Shown in pieces: positions 36,287-48,668 of a DNA stretch of 64,000 nt. Source of the stretch: Congeria kusceri (taxonomy: Eukaryota > Mollusca > Bivalvia > Myida > Dreissenidae); NCBI GenBank assembly GCA_027627225.1, contig CM051034.1:21064480-21128479 (forward strand), in the 5' to 3' direction. The notes beneath the pieces are model-generated. The model made no database searches, was not told the DNA's origin, and was given only the letters and a program-made list of their open reading frames with translations. Numbering within the stretch: position 1 is the first letter of the stretch; every line of letters begins with the position of its first letter. The position numbers and the translations under genes are program-made.

Positions 36287-36345
36287 ATAATAAAATTTAT
36301 GTAGTAGATATTGGTTGGTCATTATGATGGAGATTTCACAAAACT
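36287..36345 (+). repeat. B2 split direct repeat, right end of the retrotransposon
   Basis: Matches B1 from 'ttataataaaatttatgtag' to 'gagatttcacaaaa' without visible differences, then diverges. Confidence 0.85.
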
Positions 36346-36432
36346 GAAATATGGTATAAATACACGGTTACTGTTGGGACATCTTGAATTTAGTTGCAGC
36401 ATATATAAACCGAATATCCGAATACCAGTCGG

Positions 36433-36640
36433 GTGGCGGTTCCGTGGTATAGTGGTAGCGCATTGGCTTCACAACCAAGAGGTCGCAGGTTCGAGTTTCC
36501 GCTATACCCTAGCCTACTAACTCGTCTTATGTATGAGACGTTAAACCGAGGTGCACAGTGTACTAGGTGCTTCAAACCGGGCACTAAAAGACCCAGGGTC
36601 GCATCTGGAAGGGGGCGCCTCCCGTACATTATTTAACCTC
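36433..36640 (+). mobile_element. tRNA-derived SINE
   Basis: The head has an A box (tggtatagtggtagcgc), an anticodon-arm relic (ttggcttcacaaccaa, loop of 8) and a B box (aggttcgagtttc). The T stem and acceptor stem do not pair, so it is not a working tRNA. The body (tatgagacgttaaaccgagg, cagtgtactaggtgc) resembles the central part of bivalve SINEs I know of. Confidence 0.65.
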
Positions 36641-36740
36641 ACTTTGTTTTCCCATTGTAAATCCCATATACCAATCCCTGCATAATATTAATATGTCATG
36701 GTGTTGGAAAGTTATATACCCCGAGCGGGGTATAATTAAA

Positions 36741-36910
36741 AAATAATTTTCGATTTATCGTTGTGTATCGGCCAATGAACAACGATTTGGAGTTCTGATG
36801 CGTAGGTATTAAACCACGAGGGCGTAAGCCCGAGTTGTTTAATAGCCACGCATCAGAACGACGAAGAGTTGTTTATTATACGATAAACAACGATAATGCG
36901 AAAATTATTT
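36741..36910. repeat. Nested foldback element
   Basis: Outer arms aaataattttcg (36741-36752) and cgaaaattattt (36899-36910), inner arms gttctgatgcgt (36792-36803) and acgcatcagaac (36848-36859), plus 'cgttgt/acaacg' and 'gggcgtaagccc' dyads between. The whole 170 bp can fold into one long interrupted stem. Confidence 0.75.
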
Positions 36911-39170
36911 CGATTCTACATGCAACTTGATTTGACATATATTTTTACAATTGTAATTTGAACTACTTTTTACTATGCTCCGCTCAGAATCTGGACTTCT
37001 GTTTGCGTTGTTTATTGGGTAGTTTAACGATAATTTTGTTCATTGTCTATAGAAAAATCAGCGAGTTTCATGTTATAATTTTAAATATATCCCGCGCGTG
37101 GGCTTAAAAATAAATATCAGAGGCATGTTGAGGGGTATACTAAATATTGCACCAGAGGAGAGTGATGTAAAGCGAGGCCCAACTAGGCGATGGCCATATA
37201 GGAGATCCTGGTGCACACGAAAAAATGTACCACACAAACACCAGTCGGGTGTCGGATTCCTAAAATCGGATCCAAAAACCTTATGCAGTAAAAATCAAAT
37301 TGTATATTGCACTGTTTTGCGTGTTTAAAATGTAGCTTCTGTCCCTGTTTGATGTAATGTACATGGATGGGACTAAAATACACAAAAACCATCATTGACA
37401 GACTGACACTTAATCCTTTAATTGGTTGCATATAGGGGTCCTTGATAGTTTGCTTATTATCACCCCATACACAACATGAACAGAACAGAACAGAACAGAA
37501 ATTTTATTTAAACAATACATGTTTATCTTGATATAAACAAATAATATACATAATTTAAGTATAGAACAAAGCTTTGCAAGTTTATCAATTCATACTAGAT
37601 AAATATCGATGGACGTAATGGCCAACAACGATGCACAAGTATATTGCATTTAAAATAAACCTATCAAGAAACACATGAAAGAACCGTTTTTCGTAAACAT
37701 GTTTATTGATGTTAAGAATATAAACCTATATTAATAAAAATAATAATAAATACTAATACAAAGGAAAAACATCGATGCTCATACCTGTAAGTGAAAAGGA
37801 AAAAATACCCGACATGGTCTATGCCGGTATTGAAGTATCATTTGTTTCCGGTGACACTAATTAATGAGATATATCTCGTGCGCTTAACATGCGAAACCCG
37901 TTCCATGTTGACTGTCCAATAATATTTGATCTTGCACTGTAAAGCAACATTAAACTATTGTTTTTGTAAAACATAAACTAACAAAGCCTGTAATTATTTT
38001 CATCCGATGACTATAGCTCTAACTCGTGTTGCAATAGTATATAATGCATTATAAACATGATTATGTTTTCTTTTATTACATTCAGACAAACATAGATCAT
38101 TTAATTTCTAACTCATATTCTGTTAGATTAATAAATACAAACGCACAGTTTAAAGGGACTATGTCATCAAAAGGGGCCTCAAGGGTGCAATTTCTTTAAA
38201 AAATCTGCAATTCATATACTGACATATAATAATGGTTAACACAGGGTATGTACAAGACAACAATGGTGCAAAGCATCATAGGGCGCCGCAAAATGCAAGG
38301 TGTCGCGTAAAAGAAGAAAAAGAACCCTACATTAAATAAAAGTAAATATGTATTATGGAGTTTATAAAACAGTAAGCTCATATAATCCTGGGGTTGTCAT
38401 TATAAAGTTCATTTAAAAACGAAAGTATGAAAATAAAGTATGCTTTAGATAAATTCCATCATTAGATCTATGTAATGTCCGTACAATTTTCCGATCTTAC
38501 CGCCTCGTGTTTGTATCAATTATACTTGAATAATCTAAATAATTCACATTAACACAATTTACATACACGTTTTTTTTTTACGATTTGTGAGACAAACGAA
38601 AATTAAAAGAGTTAACAATCCAAGAAAATAATAAAGTGAATGCATATCAGCATCATACCAAATTATAGAGTCTCGAAATATCATTAAGGCAATGTGCAGC
38701 AACTACTATTTCGGTTAAATGCATATTTAAAAAAAACACCGATATTATTAACATAATGATTAGGAATTTTTAAAATAAAGGCTTCAGCGCCAAAACCAAT
38801 ATGCACACATTGGTTCTAAACTTAACCCCACCGCACGCATGAAAGTGTTGACAAAAGCGAAAACATGACATTTTCTTAAAGCGTATAGTCAATACAATAC
38901 TCAGTTTGACTCATCAACGTCAAGGTAGTGTCTCTACGCATTGAAATAATATTATAATCAACTCTCCTTCCGTATGCTTCCGGTAAGACTCATCTCATAT
39001 ACTAGTAGATGCCGCGCTCAGGCGCGGCGCCCATAATGACAAATGAGCGCACGCATTCTGAGATAAAATCAATTTAAAACATGGGTCTTGTTTGTTTCGC
39101 CCTTTTCATGTTTACCTTTTTACTTCATAATTGTAAGTATTTTCTAAAACCATAGTTTACACTCTACTTC
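36911..39170. other. AT-rich intergenic DNA with an AACAG pentanucleotide run
   Basis: (gaaca)n at about 37475-37500, followed by 'gaaattttatttaaacaata', looks like the tail of a retroposon on the minus strand. No exon is supported. Confidence 0.4.
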
Positions 39171-39179
39171 TTACCAAAC

Positions 39180-40020
39180 ATAATAGCGCATTTGGTTAAA
39201 GCGCTGTCTACTGTCATTTCTAAATATGACTCCTAAGTCGTGAGTTCGATCCCTGCTTGGGGGTTTAATTTTTCACACTTTTTGGTTTATTTTTTTTTAT
39301 CAAATATCTTAATGTGTTTTATATTTTGTTTTATTTATTTTATGCACACCTCTTTATAAAGCGCATTTCTATCATATAATATCATTTATAGCTCTTGTAA
39401 AGGTATGGCTTGGGCAAGCATTTAATAAGCGTCCGTAGAACACGTGCAAACATTTCATCCACAGTATATATAAACATTGTGCGTATTGCGACGTGACCAT
39501 GTTCTAGATTAATGTGTTTTTGTCTGAAAAATAGGTACAGCTTATAAACGGGAGGTAACTGCAATGAAATGATTACTCACTGCTCTGGAACAGTGAATGT
39601 TTGTATTCGTATATACACATCTCTCTATGTAAATAAATTGTGCAGCCGGTAAAAGCGCGGCGCGGTATTTGTCAAACCATAGACACGAGTTCGAGTCCTG
39701 CTGGTAAAACACATTTTTAAAGTTATGAATGTAGTATATTTCCACAAAGTGCACTGAGACAGACACAGCAAGTGAAGGGCGTACTTGTTTTCGATTTTGT
39801 CATTGTTATTTTTGCCATGCAATCAATAAACGAAAAAAGAAAAGAAAACAACAACACAAAACAAAACAACAGCACAAAATAAATGCACGAAAACAAACTT
39901 TGAACACAAAAACAATATCACTTCAAACATTGCAATTATAAACACAATTTTACTAAAATGTTTGCAGAGCAGATTCGAACCCGGTTCGCCGTCACCGAAA
40001 TATTCAGCGCATATCACTCG
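39180..40020. other. Three tRNA-like fragments
   Basis: Plus strand 39182-39262 ('agcgcatttggttaaagcgc' and 'gtgagttcgatccctgc'), plus strand 39642-39710 ('cacgagttcgagtcctgctg') and minus strand 40018-39963 ('aaccgggttcgaatctgctc') each show an A-box-like and a B-box-like element without a full cloverleaf. They are most likely decayed tRNAs or SINE heads. Confidence 0.4.
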
Positions 40021-41150
40021 ATCATTCTTCTTTTGCTTGTAGTGGCCAGTTTATCAATATGAATACTGTATTTGAAATAAATGACACATTAAACTTACAC
40101 TTAGAATACCGATTGCATTGATACCCCTACAAAATGGACTATGCTTATCGTTGGTGTCTCAGAGGTCGCTGTCGGACTGTAGTACTTTGCGAATCAAACA
40201 GCACACAATAAAATCACATATAAGTGAATACTTCGATACATAACCTTTGCTTAAATTTGGCAGCAACATTTGTCTGCTTGTTCATTACTCCAAATCAAGA
40301 GAAGTGCGCATATTTCTTCAAGGGCACTCCATACATGAATGAGTGTGAATGAACGGGTTCGGGTAAAACTGCGGAAAACGCAACCTTACCGGTCATTCAT
40401 GTTTTTTTAATCTCTTTTATTTTTATGTTAATGCCAAGAGGACGTGTGGGGACCCATGGCTCTAGATCAGCGTATAAATGCCTTCATACCCTCCCGAAAT
40501 CCTCTGACACAATTTCAATTACAGAATGAAATATGCAGCTAGTACTAACGCGATAACGTTGTACATTACGTCGACAACAATACAGTGTATGCAAAGGTAT
40601 GGAACCCTGCATGCTAATTCGTGTCTATAAACAATACCGAACACTTTTAGTATTCTAAATATTTTTGGCGACACTGCACACTAACCCAACAATCATGTGT
40701 CGATGAGCAGCAATAATGTGGGTCAGTCAGTGTTCGAACCTTATACATGTATATAGTTTAGATCTTCACCTTGGTACGAAGGCTTGCTTCTGTTATAGTA
40801 TGGCGGACTATCAATCCGAACCTTTGAGGAGTAGGAATCCTGCTAACATAGTCCAGAAGTCGAACCTAGAGGATTGCTAGTCTCAGACCACCCAAATAGT
40901 GTGTCCTTAGTGTGTCGCCAGTCAAAAAGAAAGAAAAGAAAGTATCCACTAATATATTTTATTGTTTTCCAATACCTATATTTAATATTTCAACAAAATA
41001 TAAAGTCAGTGTAACTTTGTTTTTCAATAACATGCTAACATTTGTAACCAAATCGATTTCATTTTAATGGTAATACAAACAATAAAAACAATAAAAACAT
41101 TACAGATGTAACAATGAATATCACAGAGCAGATAGTCAAAACTAACTGAC
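40021..41150. other. AT-rich intergenic DNA, nothing recognised
   Basis: No open frame above 60 codons; no repeat partner within the window. Confidence 0.4.
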
Positions 41151-41151
41151 C

Positions 41152-41364
41152 TCAGTTTCTTGTGTGTCCGCAGTTCGAGTTGAGGCACTGTATCTGGCGT
41201 CTTCTTATGATATCAACGTAACGTTTGATGACTGCATTATTTAGAGCGTTCCATTTACGCACACATGCTGCAGACAGTTCTGCGATCGTAGTGATGTGGT
41301 TACGTTGAACGCGGTGTCCATAAGATGTATACTTATTCACATTACAAAGACAATATAAAGACAT
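41152..41364 (-). pseudogene. Tc1/mariner transposase C-terminal fragment
   Basis: The minus-strand reading HRVQRNHITTIAELSAACVR, KWNALNNAVIKRYVDIIRRR and QIQCLNSNCGHTRN matches the end of Tc1-like DDE transposases: an 'LAEL..AL..EWN.IP...I..LV.SMRRR' helix pair, then the terminal '..GGHTRY'. The DDE core is absent, and no terminal inverted repeat was identified nearby. Confidence 0.62.
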
Positions 41365-41399
41365 TATAAGATGTATAATTATTCACTTTAAATGGGTCC

Positions 41400-43600
41400 A
41401 GATTAATACGGTGGCCTGAAAATATTATTCGAAATATACTTCAGCTTTACCGTTATTTGTTTCCTAGTTGTCTGCATTCAACATGAAATAAGTTTAGTTT
41501 CGTGCCAATTTGATTTGATTTGATATGTAATAAACAAAACAAAAATACAACAACACGGATATTTCGTTTATAGTCAGACAACATTGACCTGGCATTGATT
41601 TGTTTCCGTGATGACTCGTCCGTCGTTGTACTCGTTGCAAACACTGTGCTTGTTGATCATGTTTCGTCGCTATATAGGCATACATTATTCGTCCGGAACG
41701 ATAGCCTAATGGTAGATAGCTCGCTTACTATTTATGGGGATCAAAACATCATTTCCATCGTGCGTTTTTACCGACTGTACACAGACTTTTAATCTCATTA
41801 AAATCATATCCTAAGATTGTTAGGATCTGAAGACATCGTATAATAGGTCACGTTTAAATGACCTTCCGAACAATAAAATATCAGCCCTTCTGCGCCCAAC
41901 GAAATTGCCTTTTGCACAGCAATGTTTGGTCACGGTGTTTGAAAAGTGATGCATTTCCAGCTGATTTACAGTTAATTTTCACGCGGATAGCAATCGATAT
42001 AGTGCTACCTTAGGCGAGTAAATCCAAAGTTCACGTGAATTTCGTGCATAGTAATTGTGGTTTATATATGAAGTTATGCTACAACATTTTGAAATTAACA
42101 GTTTGATTGGCTCCTGAATAGTTCATCTGAACGTGACCCCTAATGCAAAGTCATCAGATCCAGTCAGCGGATAGTATAGTAGCGTCAGACTGGAGATGAT
42201 TTTAATGAGATTGACGGATTTTGTTCTCACACAATTAATTTTAAAGTTGTTCATATTAGTTATTTTTTATATTCATCGTAATATTTTAACGCTTTATTAT
42301 TTCCAATTAAGTTGAAAAAAAGGCAAATTTTTCTAATATATACAGCTTCTGTATATAATATTTATTGAATTCTGTTGTTTTAACTTAACATAAACTCGCT
42401 ATAAACCTTTCGTATTTGGAACTAAAAACACGTACAGGTGGCCATTAAATGTTACCGATACTTAAAAGAAGTTAATATTTTAAAACAATAAGTAATGATA
42501 ATGATATCAAATCTCTATTTATAGAGAAACAACGCTCAGATATACAGAAGTGAAAAATGAATGTTAATAAGTTACGCTTACAAACAATATGGATATACGA
42601 ATATTGTTCGGATACCGAATACGGATACCCGAATATTGATTTAGGATACGAATACCATCCCAAAAATTTAGTATTACACATGTAAATATTCCAACCATAG
42701 TAGTTTAAACAAAAAAACAAACTAATTTTGACTTAAATTTTAACTTAAAGTAAGAATGCCTTAAGAATCGATATAATTATGGGGCCATGTTATAATGTGT
42801 GACAAGGAAAGATCTAAGGCCTCGATAAATATACCACATGCTTGCTCGAAACGTATAATGAACTACAGGAGGTTGTTTACAAAGTATGTTTAAATATTAA
42901 TTTATACAAACGCTTTTAGAAAATGTCTGGGTGTAAACACATTCAGTGCTTGAGCATATATTTAAATAGTATTTAAATTGGGTAAGTGCTAACATTTCCA
43001 AAAGATCATTCGATAAAAACATATTTGTTTAATCCTCTTAATCGTCGGTCGTTATGAAAGAATAGTTAACCATACATTTCGACATTGACTGCTTTATGCT
43101 TTGTTGATATTGTATTAATGCTCAAGGGTCGGTTCGATATAATCCAATACAAACAAGCATTTTGTATCCAACTGAATACAGACTTCTCTCATTAAATGCT
43201 ACTATGTGTGTTCAAATATTCATGTCCTAGAAAAAGCGTAGTCTTACTTAATTTAACGGGAAAGGAGAAAGAATAAAACATTTGATTGATTGATAATAGG
43301 ATCATACAAAATGTAAACATGTCTTTTAGTTAATATTGTATCAATAGATAGATCGCTATTTTTATTTCTAACGTAAATGTTTGGTATACCAAAAGAGCTA
43401 TTCCACGTCATTTTATTACATGTAACTGTTACGGTGATAATATTTTGGTTGAGGTATTATGAAACACTATAAAAACATAAACTGCGCATGCGCAGAATGT
43501 CGTCAATTCGTGCTTATTTAAGGAGCGCGTGGTTATTTAGGTGTGCCTCAAATCATGAAAACATGAAGGAACTAGCAGTTCTAAGCCTTCTTTAAATTAA
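41400..43600. other. AT-rich intergenic DNA, nothing recognised
   Basis: A 'ggatacgaatacc' family of short repeats is at 42590-42660 and a tRNA-like A box (tagcctaatggtagatagct) at 41703-41722. No supported gene. Confidence 0.35.
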
Positions 43601-43783
43601 TGGTACACAGTGGCATTAATGTGTTAACACTTTATTTAATATAAGAATAATGAAGTCAACTTAATATATATGAATATAGTTAATGTAGCGTAAGGCACTT
43701 CGTGTGATACATCTAAAATATATAATTTGAAAAGGATTTTTATTGAACTGGTTGTACATGTTCATTCTTTCTTTTCATTTCAG

Positions 43784-44035
43784 TGCTTCTAGCAACGGAT
43801 TGCCTAGCATGCAACGTGACGCAGAAATGCATCCACTGCAAAGGCAACTTTAATAACGCCGTTGATAATGATATTGTTAATAATGTAAACGTAAACCAGT
43901 GCTTTGACAAGGTATTCGGATATGCTTCTGTCCACTGGTCTGATGCAAATAGATGCAGAGCGTACGATAATCCAAACGATACAATGTTTGCGGGTTCGTC
44001 CGAACGCTGGCAGGCGTGGCTTACGTGCAATCCAG
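43784..44035 (+). CDS. Cysteine-rich extracellular-type exon module, copy 1
   Basis: A 252-nt exon between a strong acceptor (cttttcatttcag) and the donor CCAG|GTTCAT, phase 1 at both ends, as usual for shuffled extracellular modules. It reads LLATDCLACNVTQKCIHC, KGNFNNAVDND, QCFDKVFGYASVHW, NRCRAYDNP and SERWQAWLTCNP, with 7 cysteines. Beyond the donor the frame runs on into an AT-rich hydrophobic tail that is probably intron. A diverged copy on the minus strand (47606-47858) ends at the homologous donor, which supports the exon end. The family is not recognised; a secreted or cell-surface role is inferred from cysteine pattern and phase. Confidence 0.6.
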
Positions 44036-44297
44036 GTTCATATATATCGCATATGACTTTTCCCAAAATAAATCTTTTTTCGAGCATTTTTTATCGCATA
44101 TCTATAACTTTACTTTTATGAGATACTATTAATAAACTGAATAGTGTGAGATGTATACATTTTACAATACAGTATTTTTAGAGAGATATTTTGTTTAAAG
44201 TATTGTGAGATAGATACATTTTACGACGCAATATTTTATGAGATATATACTAGAACACTATTGTGATATACATTGTCGAGGGGTGATAAATAAATTC

Positions 44298-44545
44298 GTG
44301 AATACCTAATAGAAACACAATATATTTAAGTGTAAAGAAAAATCAAATGCAAGTTATTAGAAAGACAGCATGGAAGCATAGTGTGTAAATTTCATAGCAA
44401 AATAGCAATCAGTAAACAGTCGTGAACACCTAATAGAAACACAATATATTTGAATGTAAAGAAAAATCAAATGCAAGTTATTAGAAAAACATTTATTGAA
44501 GCATAGTGTGTAAATTTCATAGCAAAATAACAATCAGTAAACACA
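44298..44545 (+). repeat. ~124-bp tandem pair
   Basis: 'acctaatagaaacacaatat', 'gcaagttattagaaa' and 'catagcaaaatarcaatcag' occur twice. The pair recurs in the second duplication copy at 51851-52098. Confidence 0.85.
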
Positions 44546-45400
44546 CAAACGACAGTTTAGTAGTACTATGTTCTAATCATCACCGCAGCCTGGTAAAATA
44601 TTTATGACGTTACGGACGTCGTTGTTTTATTTTTTTAATGTAACGCCATTAACCTATACATGAATTGTCGTCATTATGGACCCATTAAGGAAACATGATC
44701 CAATAGTAAATATATGTCAAACAATTTTAACACTACTAAAGCAGTTTTGTTTTGTAAATGTATTTTGGAAACGTCTGGTTATATGGGACATGTCTGGGCG
44801 AGCATCTAACATCATAAATACAAAATAAATTCTCTGCCATTTTAAAAATCTTGTCACCATAGTAATTGACCGACACTTTCTGCTGAATTATCAGTGTCCA
44901 TATTTATATTGGTCTATTGTGCTGTTATTCTTAGTGTGACACAGAATTTCATACCATCCCACTGCACAAAGCCACAATCCGAGGTCGCATGACGATGTTT
45001 TGTAAACTTCACTCTTCTCATCGGCGTTTAATAGTTTATGCACAATAAATGTTGATTTTTTTTTTAACTTCCGGATTCAATGACATTATGTAATGTCGAA
45101 GAATCTGATCAGTTTGGTAAGGTTTCGGACCATATCAAACCACATTGAAAGAGTAGAAACCCACATGTCCGCGTCGCCTACGCGTGACTGTCGACCCCTA
45201 CTCTGGCCAAACTGCAGGTTTAAAATGTATTATAGTACATAAAAGTCCGTATTCAGTCCGTTATAGGGGTGTGCTTACGAAAATAAAACGGTCGATAATC
45301 GTCAAAAAAGGTGTATTATTTAGTAGATCCACGCGCCAATAACGACCAGATTTTACTAACGCGTTAACCGGGGTTTTGTTATTATTAATAGTCTATTATT

Positions 45401-46270
45401 AATAGCTTGGAAGTTCGTACTTTTGGTCGATATCAATACAATTTTATATTGCTCTTTTTGAAAACATAACTATCGGAATTGATTGGAAACTGCTTATGTT
45501 GTATTCTGGGTCCGACATATAAATTGTATTACCAATATGAAAACACACAGGCATATCTGAATTGATTTGAAACCATAATATATGTAATAAATGTTGGATT
45601 CTGAGCCAGATAGATACATGGGATTCTGTGCCAGATACATAAATTTCATCACTATTATGAACAAAAGGTGGTATATTTCAATATGGATTGTAACTGTTAA
45701 ATATGTTGTATTCTGGACCGGAGGCCTATATTTACATGTTTACAATAAATTCTGAATTCTGAAAAAAATCCAGTGTAATATCTTCATGTTTTGCTTCTGA
45801 TTATTGGAACTTAACCTTAATAAACGAAATTTTATTCTAGGCTATTGCAAAGAATACACCAGTGAAAAAAGTTAGTCGTAAGAAATCTGATCGGCAAAGT
45901 ATGTTAGTGCATACATTTTATAAAGATTTCAACTTATAAATATACTACAGTCGTCATATTTGTAGATTATCTAACGAAATGTCGACCGAGAGTTCTTTTG
46001 TCGTTCCTACTGGTAATGACATTCTCTGAGTTCTGAAAAAAATGTACTCTTAAAAGCATCAAATTATACAAAACTGGAAGTCATGCTTACTGCTTACCGG
46101 ACAATCTCGAAAGTCACCACCGGACGGTTTCTTAACAGCACAAAATGAAGTGATCCGGTGAGTCTATTAACCGTTAATTTGTCTGTTTTTATTTGTTTAT
46201 GTATACTTTCCCATGTGTTGTGTAGCCAATTTCATTAATTTGCTTATGTTGGCCACAGGCGGGTCCACAG
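45401..46270. repeat. Intergenic DNA with ~100-bp repeated words
   Basis: 'tatgttgtattctgggtccg', 'gttggattctgagccagata' and 'tatgttgtattctggaccgg' mark three loose repeat units between 45470 and 45725. No coding. Confidence 0.4.
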
Positions 46271-46279
46271 CTCTTAGAG

Positions 46280-46512
46280 TCAAGTTAAAGTTAATATTGG
46301 CAGCTGAGGAAGTTTCTTCCATACGTGGCAATTTCCATCGCATCGGTACTTGTAACAGGTGTTAGAGGAATACACGAACGTGTAGCAGAGGCTGTCGTCG
46401 AAGCATTCCCAGAAACAGTGACCTAGCGACGAAGGGGTTGTAGAAGTGTTGTATGTAGCCTCTTCGACTACCGCGTAATTGATGTACCTATGCAGGGTGA
46501 ACTCCAAACATA
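46280..46512 (-). CDS. PAN/Apple-like cysteine-rich exon
   Basis: After the acceptor 'gcatcgtttcag' (46514-46513), phase 1, it reads CLEFTLHRYINYAVVEE, SSLGHCFWECFDDSLCYTF and NTCYKYRCDGNC, then runs to a stop at 46280-46282 (or splices at a GTATGG near 46321). The C-x3-C-x5-C-x-F-x-Y order is the PAN/Apple core. It is paralogous to the exon at 50839-51063. The long hydrophobic extension of the open frame beyond the acceptor is translated microsatellite, not protein. Confidence 0.6.
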
Positions 46513-46544
46513 CTGAAACGATGCAACAAATGGGGTTGATACAA

Positions 46545-46765
46545 TAAACATTTATTATTATTTGTATTATTATTATTTTTAGTATTAGTATTATTATTAT
46601 TAGTAGTAGTAGTATACTATATAATAGTACTACTATTAGTAAAACTACTACTACTATAACTACTACTACTACTACTATTACTACTACTACTACTACTACT
46701 ACTACTAGTACTACTACTACTACTAGTACTATTAGTACTACTACTATTATTATTATTATTATTTT
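46545..46765. repeat. (TAT)n/(TAG)n/(CTA)n trinucleotide microsatellite
   Basis: Alternating ATT and ACT triplets with internal inversions (tagtagtag then ctactactac), able to fold. Its minus-strand translation gives a Val/Ile/Leu-rich run. Confidence 0.95.
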
Positions 46766-47605
46766 ATTTTTGTGTGTGATCCACCTCCTCCTCATCATCA
46801 TTATAATCTGAATAATCTTCAGCAGTAGCAAAAGCAGCAGTATAATCATCATGAGCAGCAGCAGCATCGTTAATTCACTAATTAATTAATCATAGACTCA
46901 TACTTAACTAGTAATAGTACTATAAAATGAAATAAATTAAGTAACTCATATACTATTATTATGCTATTACTGATATATTACAGGCATTCATGCATATAAA
47001 CATGAACCTACATTCAATACACACATGAAGAGATATTAAAAATGATATGTTTTGTGGTATACATACAGTATTATTAGTTGCGTATATTCTTGCATATTTC
47101 TATTAATACAGTCCATGAATAGGCACATTAAATATTTTAACCAATCATTACTTTAGATTTTCTCAGTTTTAATGGTGTTATGTCCATAGAAAGAAGTGCA
47201 TGTTATTTTATTTCGAAAAATACTTGCCCACATAATGTACACTCAACAAAAAATATAACGCATCTAATGGAAATAAATGAAAATAGTTGTATTTATTTAT
47301 TCATAAGAATTTCATCTTGAAATGTCAGCTATGTTTATTTGAGTTATACATGCATTTGTTCATACCAAATTATTGGAAAAAAATACGAAATAATTTTGTG
47401 TTTACCCATGGCGAGGATGTCATTCCTATAAATAAAGAAAATACAAAAACTTTTGGTGCGTTATAACTTCTGTTGATAGTATACAGTGTTATCAGTTATA
47501 GTAGTATAATGTCCACTCAAAAAGGTAGATGTTAATTTATTTACAATTCTTACTTGCCTAAGTTATAGTATTAAGCACATATACACTTTTACGAAAAGTA
47601 CTCAC

Positions 47606-47858
47606 CGCCATTGCATGTTTCCCAGGCTTGCCATCTTCTGGCCGGAGTGTTTTCAATAAAGGTGTGGATTTAAGAATGCACAGCAATACGTCACCCAAGA
47701 GAGCGTAACGAAATATACAGACTCGTATTCTCTTACGGCATCGTAGCACTCAAATGTACTGTAGTTCTCTAGTTCCACGCCTGCGTTGTGGTTGTCTTTG
47801 CAGTTGAAACACTTTTGGATATGCGCACAGTTGTTTACGCTTCCCGATGCGATCAGAA
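47606..47858 (-). pseudogene. Diverged copy of the cysteine-rich module, +1 frameshift
   Basis: Between the acceptor 'aaatcttttaag' and the donor GCG|GTGAGT the exon is 253 nt, one more than the intact 252-nt module at 43784. It reads LIASGSVNNCAHIQKCFNCK, FECYDAVREYESVYF and YCCAFLNP, then (next frame) ENTPARRWQAWETCNG. The conserved CxxC, ECYD/QCFD and RWQAWxTC positions show the relation. The extra base lies between the CCAF and ENTPA codons, so this copy is probably dead unless the base is a sequence error. Confidence 0.6.
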
Positions 47859-48014
47859 CTTAAAAGATTTACACAAACACGTGGTTAAAGAAAGCATCAA
47901 TTGCGTATTTTAGCCCTATCAAAAACCCAAATACCCAAATGGCTACTGAACTACGAACCGATTTTCAAATAAGTCATATTTTAGCATTCTGAGAAAAGTA
48001 TTTCAAAATGACAC

Positions 48015-48668
48015 ATATTTTTGGGAAGTCAGAATGTTTATACACCTAATAGTTTTTTCTTGACTGCAATTTAGTGTATTAATCTTACCCGATGAATTGC
48101 TACAATGCCAAAAACAGTAACGTAAACAAGTATTTTTGATAAAGTACTAGGTTAATTATTGTTAAGGTTAAATGTTCATGCATTAATAGCTAAGCAATAC
48201 GAATTCGCTAATGAGTTTACTTGTACATACAACAACAATACTGTCAATTATACAGAAATAGTTACACTCATTTATATTGTAATTTTCTACTATTTTTGCT
48301 AACATAAGTACTCATATTACTGGTACATTATTATTGTATTCATATATTACAACAAGTTGCATTAGAATTGGAAGTAATATTCTGCCTATACTTGAACAAA
48401 CAGAGGAAAACAAGATAAATCTTAAAGTAGGCATGTTTCAAGTCCGACCAATACGCTCGAATGATATTTAACTACTAAACAGTCCGTTATGTTAGAATCT
48501 ATTTTAAACTGATATGGTTGGCGCTATACGATACTTAGCTAAATATTTAGCTAGATTTTTAACAAAAATGCCAATCGTTACATATATTATGTCGTGAATA
48601 TTGTGAATAATTATAATTTAAACGTCATATACACGGCTATAAACTGTGCCTTGACGCATCGGGAACAT
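48015..48668 (+). repeat. 654-bp direct repeat, copy 1
   Basis: Matches 53941-54594 (offset 5926) with a few substitutions ('agttgcatt/agttccatt', 'tatgg/tatgt'). Confidence 0.9.

Larger units (their letters stand above)
31473..36345 (+). mobile_element. Ngaro/PAT-type DIRS-like retrotransposon, full length, inactive
   Basis: Bounded by split direct repeats: A1 31473-31508, B1 about 36046-36104, A2 36147-36182, B2 about 36287-36345. A starts with the perfect palindrome cgtcatcgatgacg; B carries 'gtagatattggttggtcatt'. This A1-ORFs-B1-A2-B2 layout is known for Ngaro and PAT elements, which integrate with a tyrosine recombinase instead of a DDE integrase. Inside, in order, are gag, RT/RNase H, a methyltransferase-like region and the recombinase, all with frameshifts. 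A DNA element is nested in the recombinase. Atg words and codon use are less AT-rich than the flanks. Confidence 0.85.
43603..45400 (+). repeat. 1.8-kb direct duplication, copy 1
   Basis: The same sequence lies at 51156-52953 (offset 7553). I found no difference in the stretches compared, including homopolymer lengths. The left junction is 'gtacacagtggc', the right junction 'tctattatt'. It contains an intact exon and an internal ~124-bp tandem pair (44298-44545). Confidence 0.93.

Noticed and set aside
36437..36510. Functional tRNA gene (Val-like CAC loop)
   Set aside because: The anticodon stem gives an 8-base loop and the T and acceptor stems do not pair. The 3' part continues as a SINE body.
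43740..44087. 115-residue minus-strand open frame (and its copy at 51293-51640)
   Set aside because: Antisense shadow of the plus-strand exon, which has proper splice sites and a diverged paralogue.
46280..46867. 195-residue open frame with a Val/Ile/Leu-rich, membrane-like N-terminus
   Set aside because: The hydrophobic part is the minus-strand translation of the (TAT/ACT)n microsatellite. Only the last ~77 codons after an acceptor at 46513 look coding.
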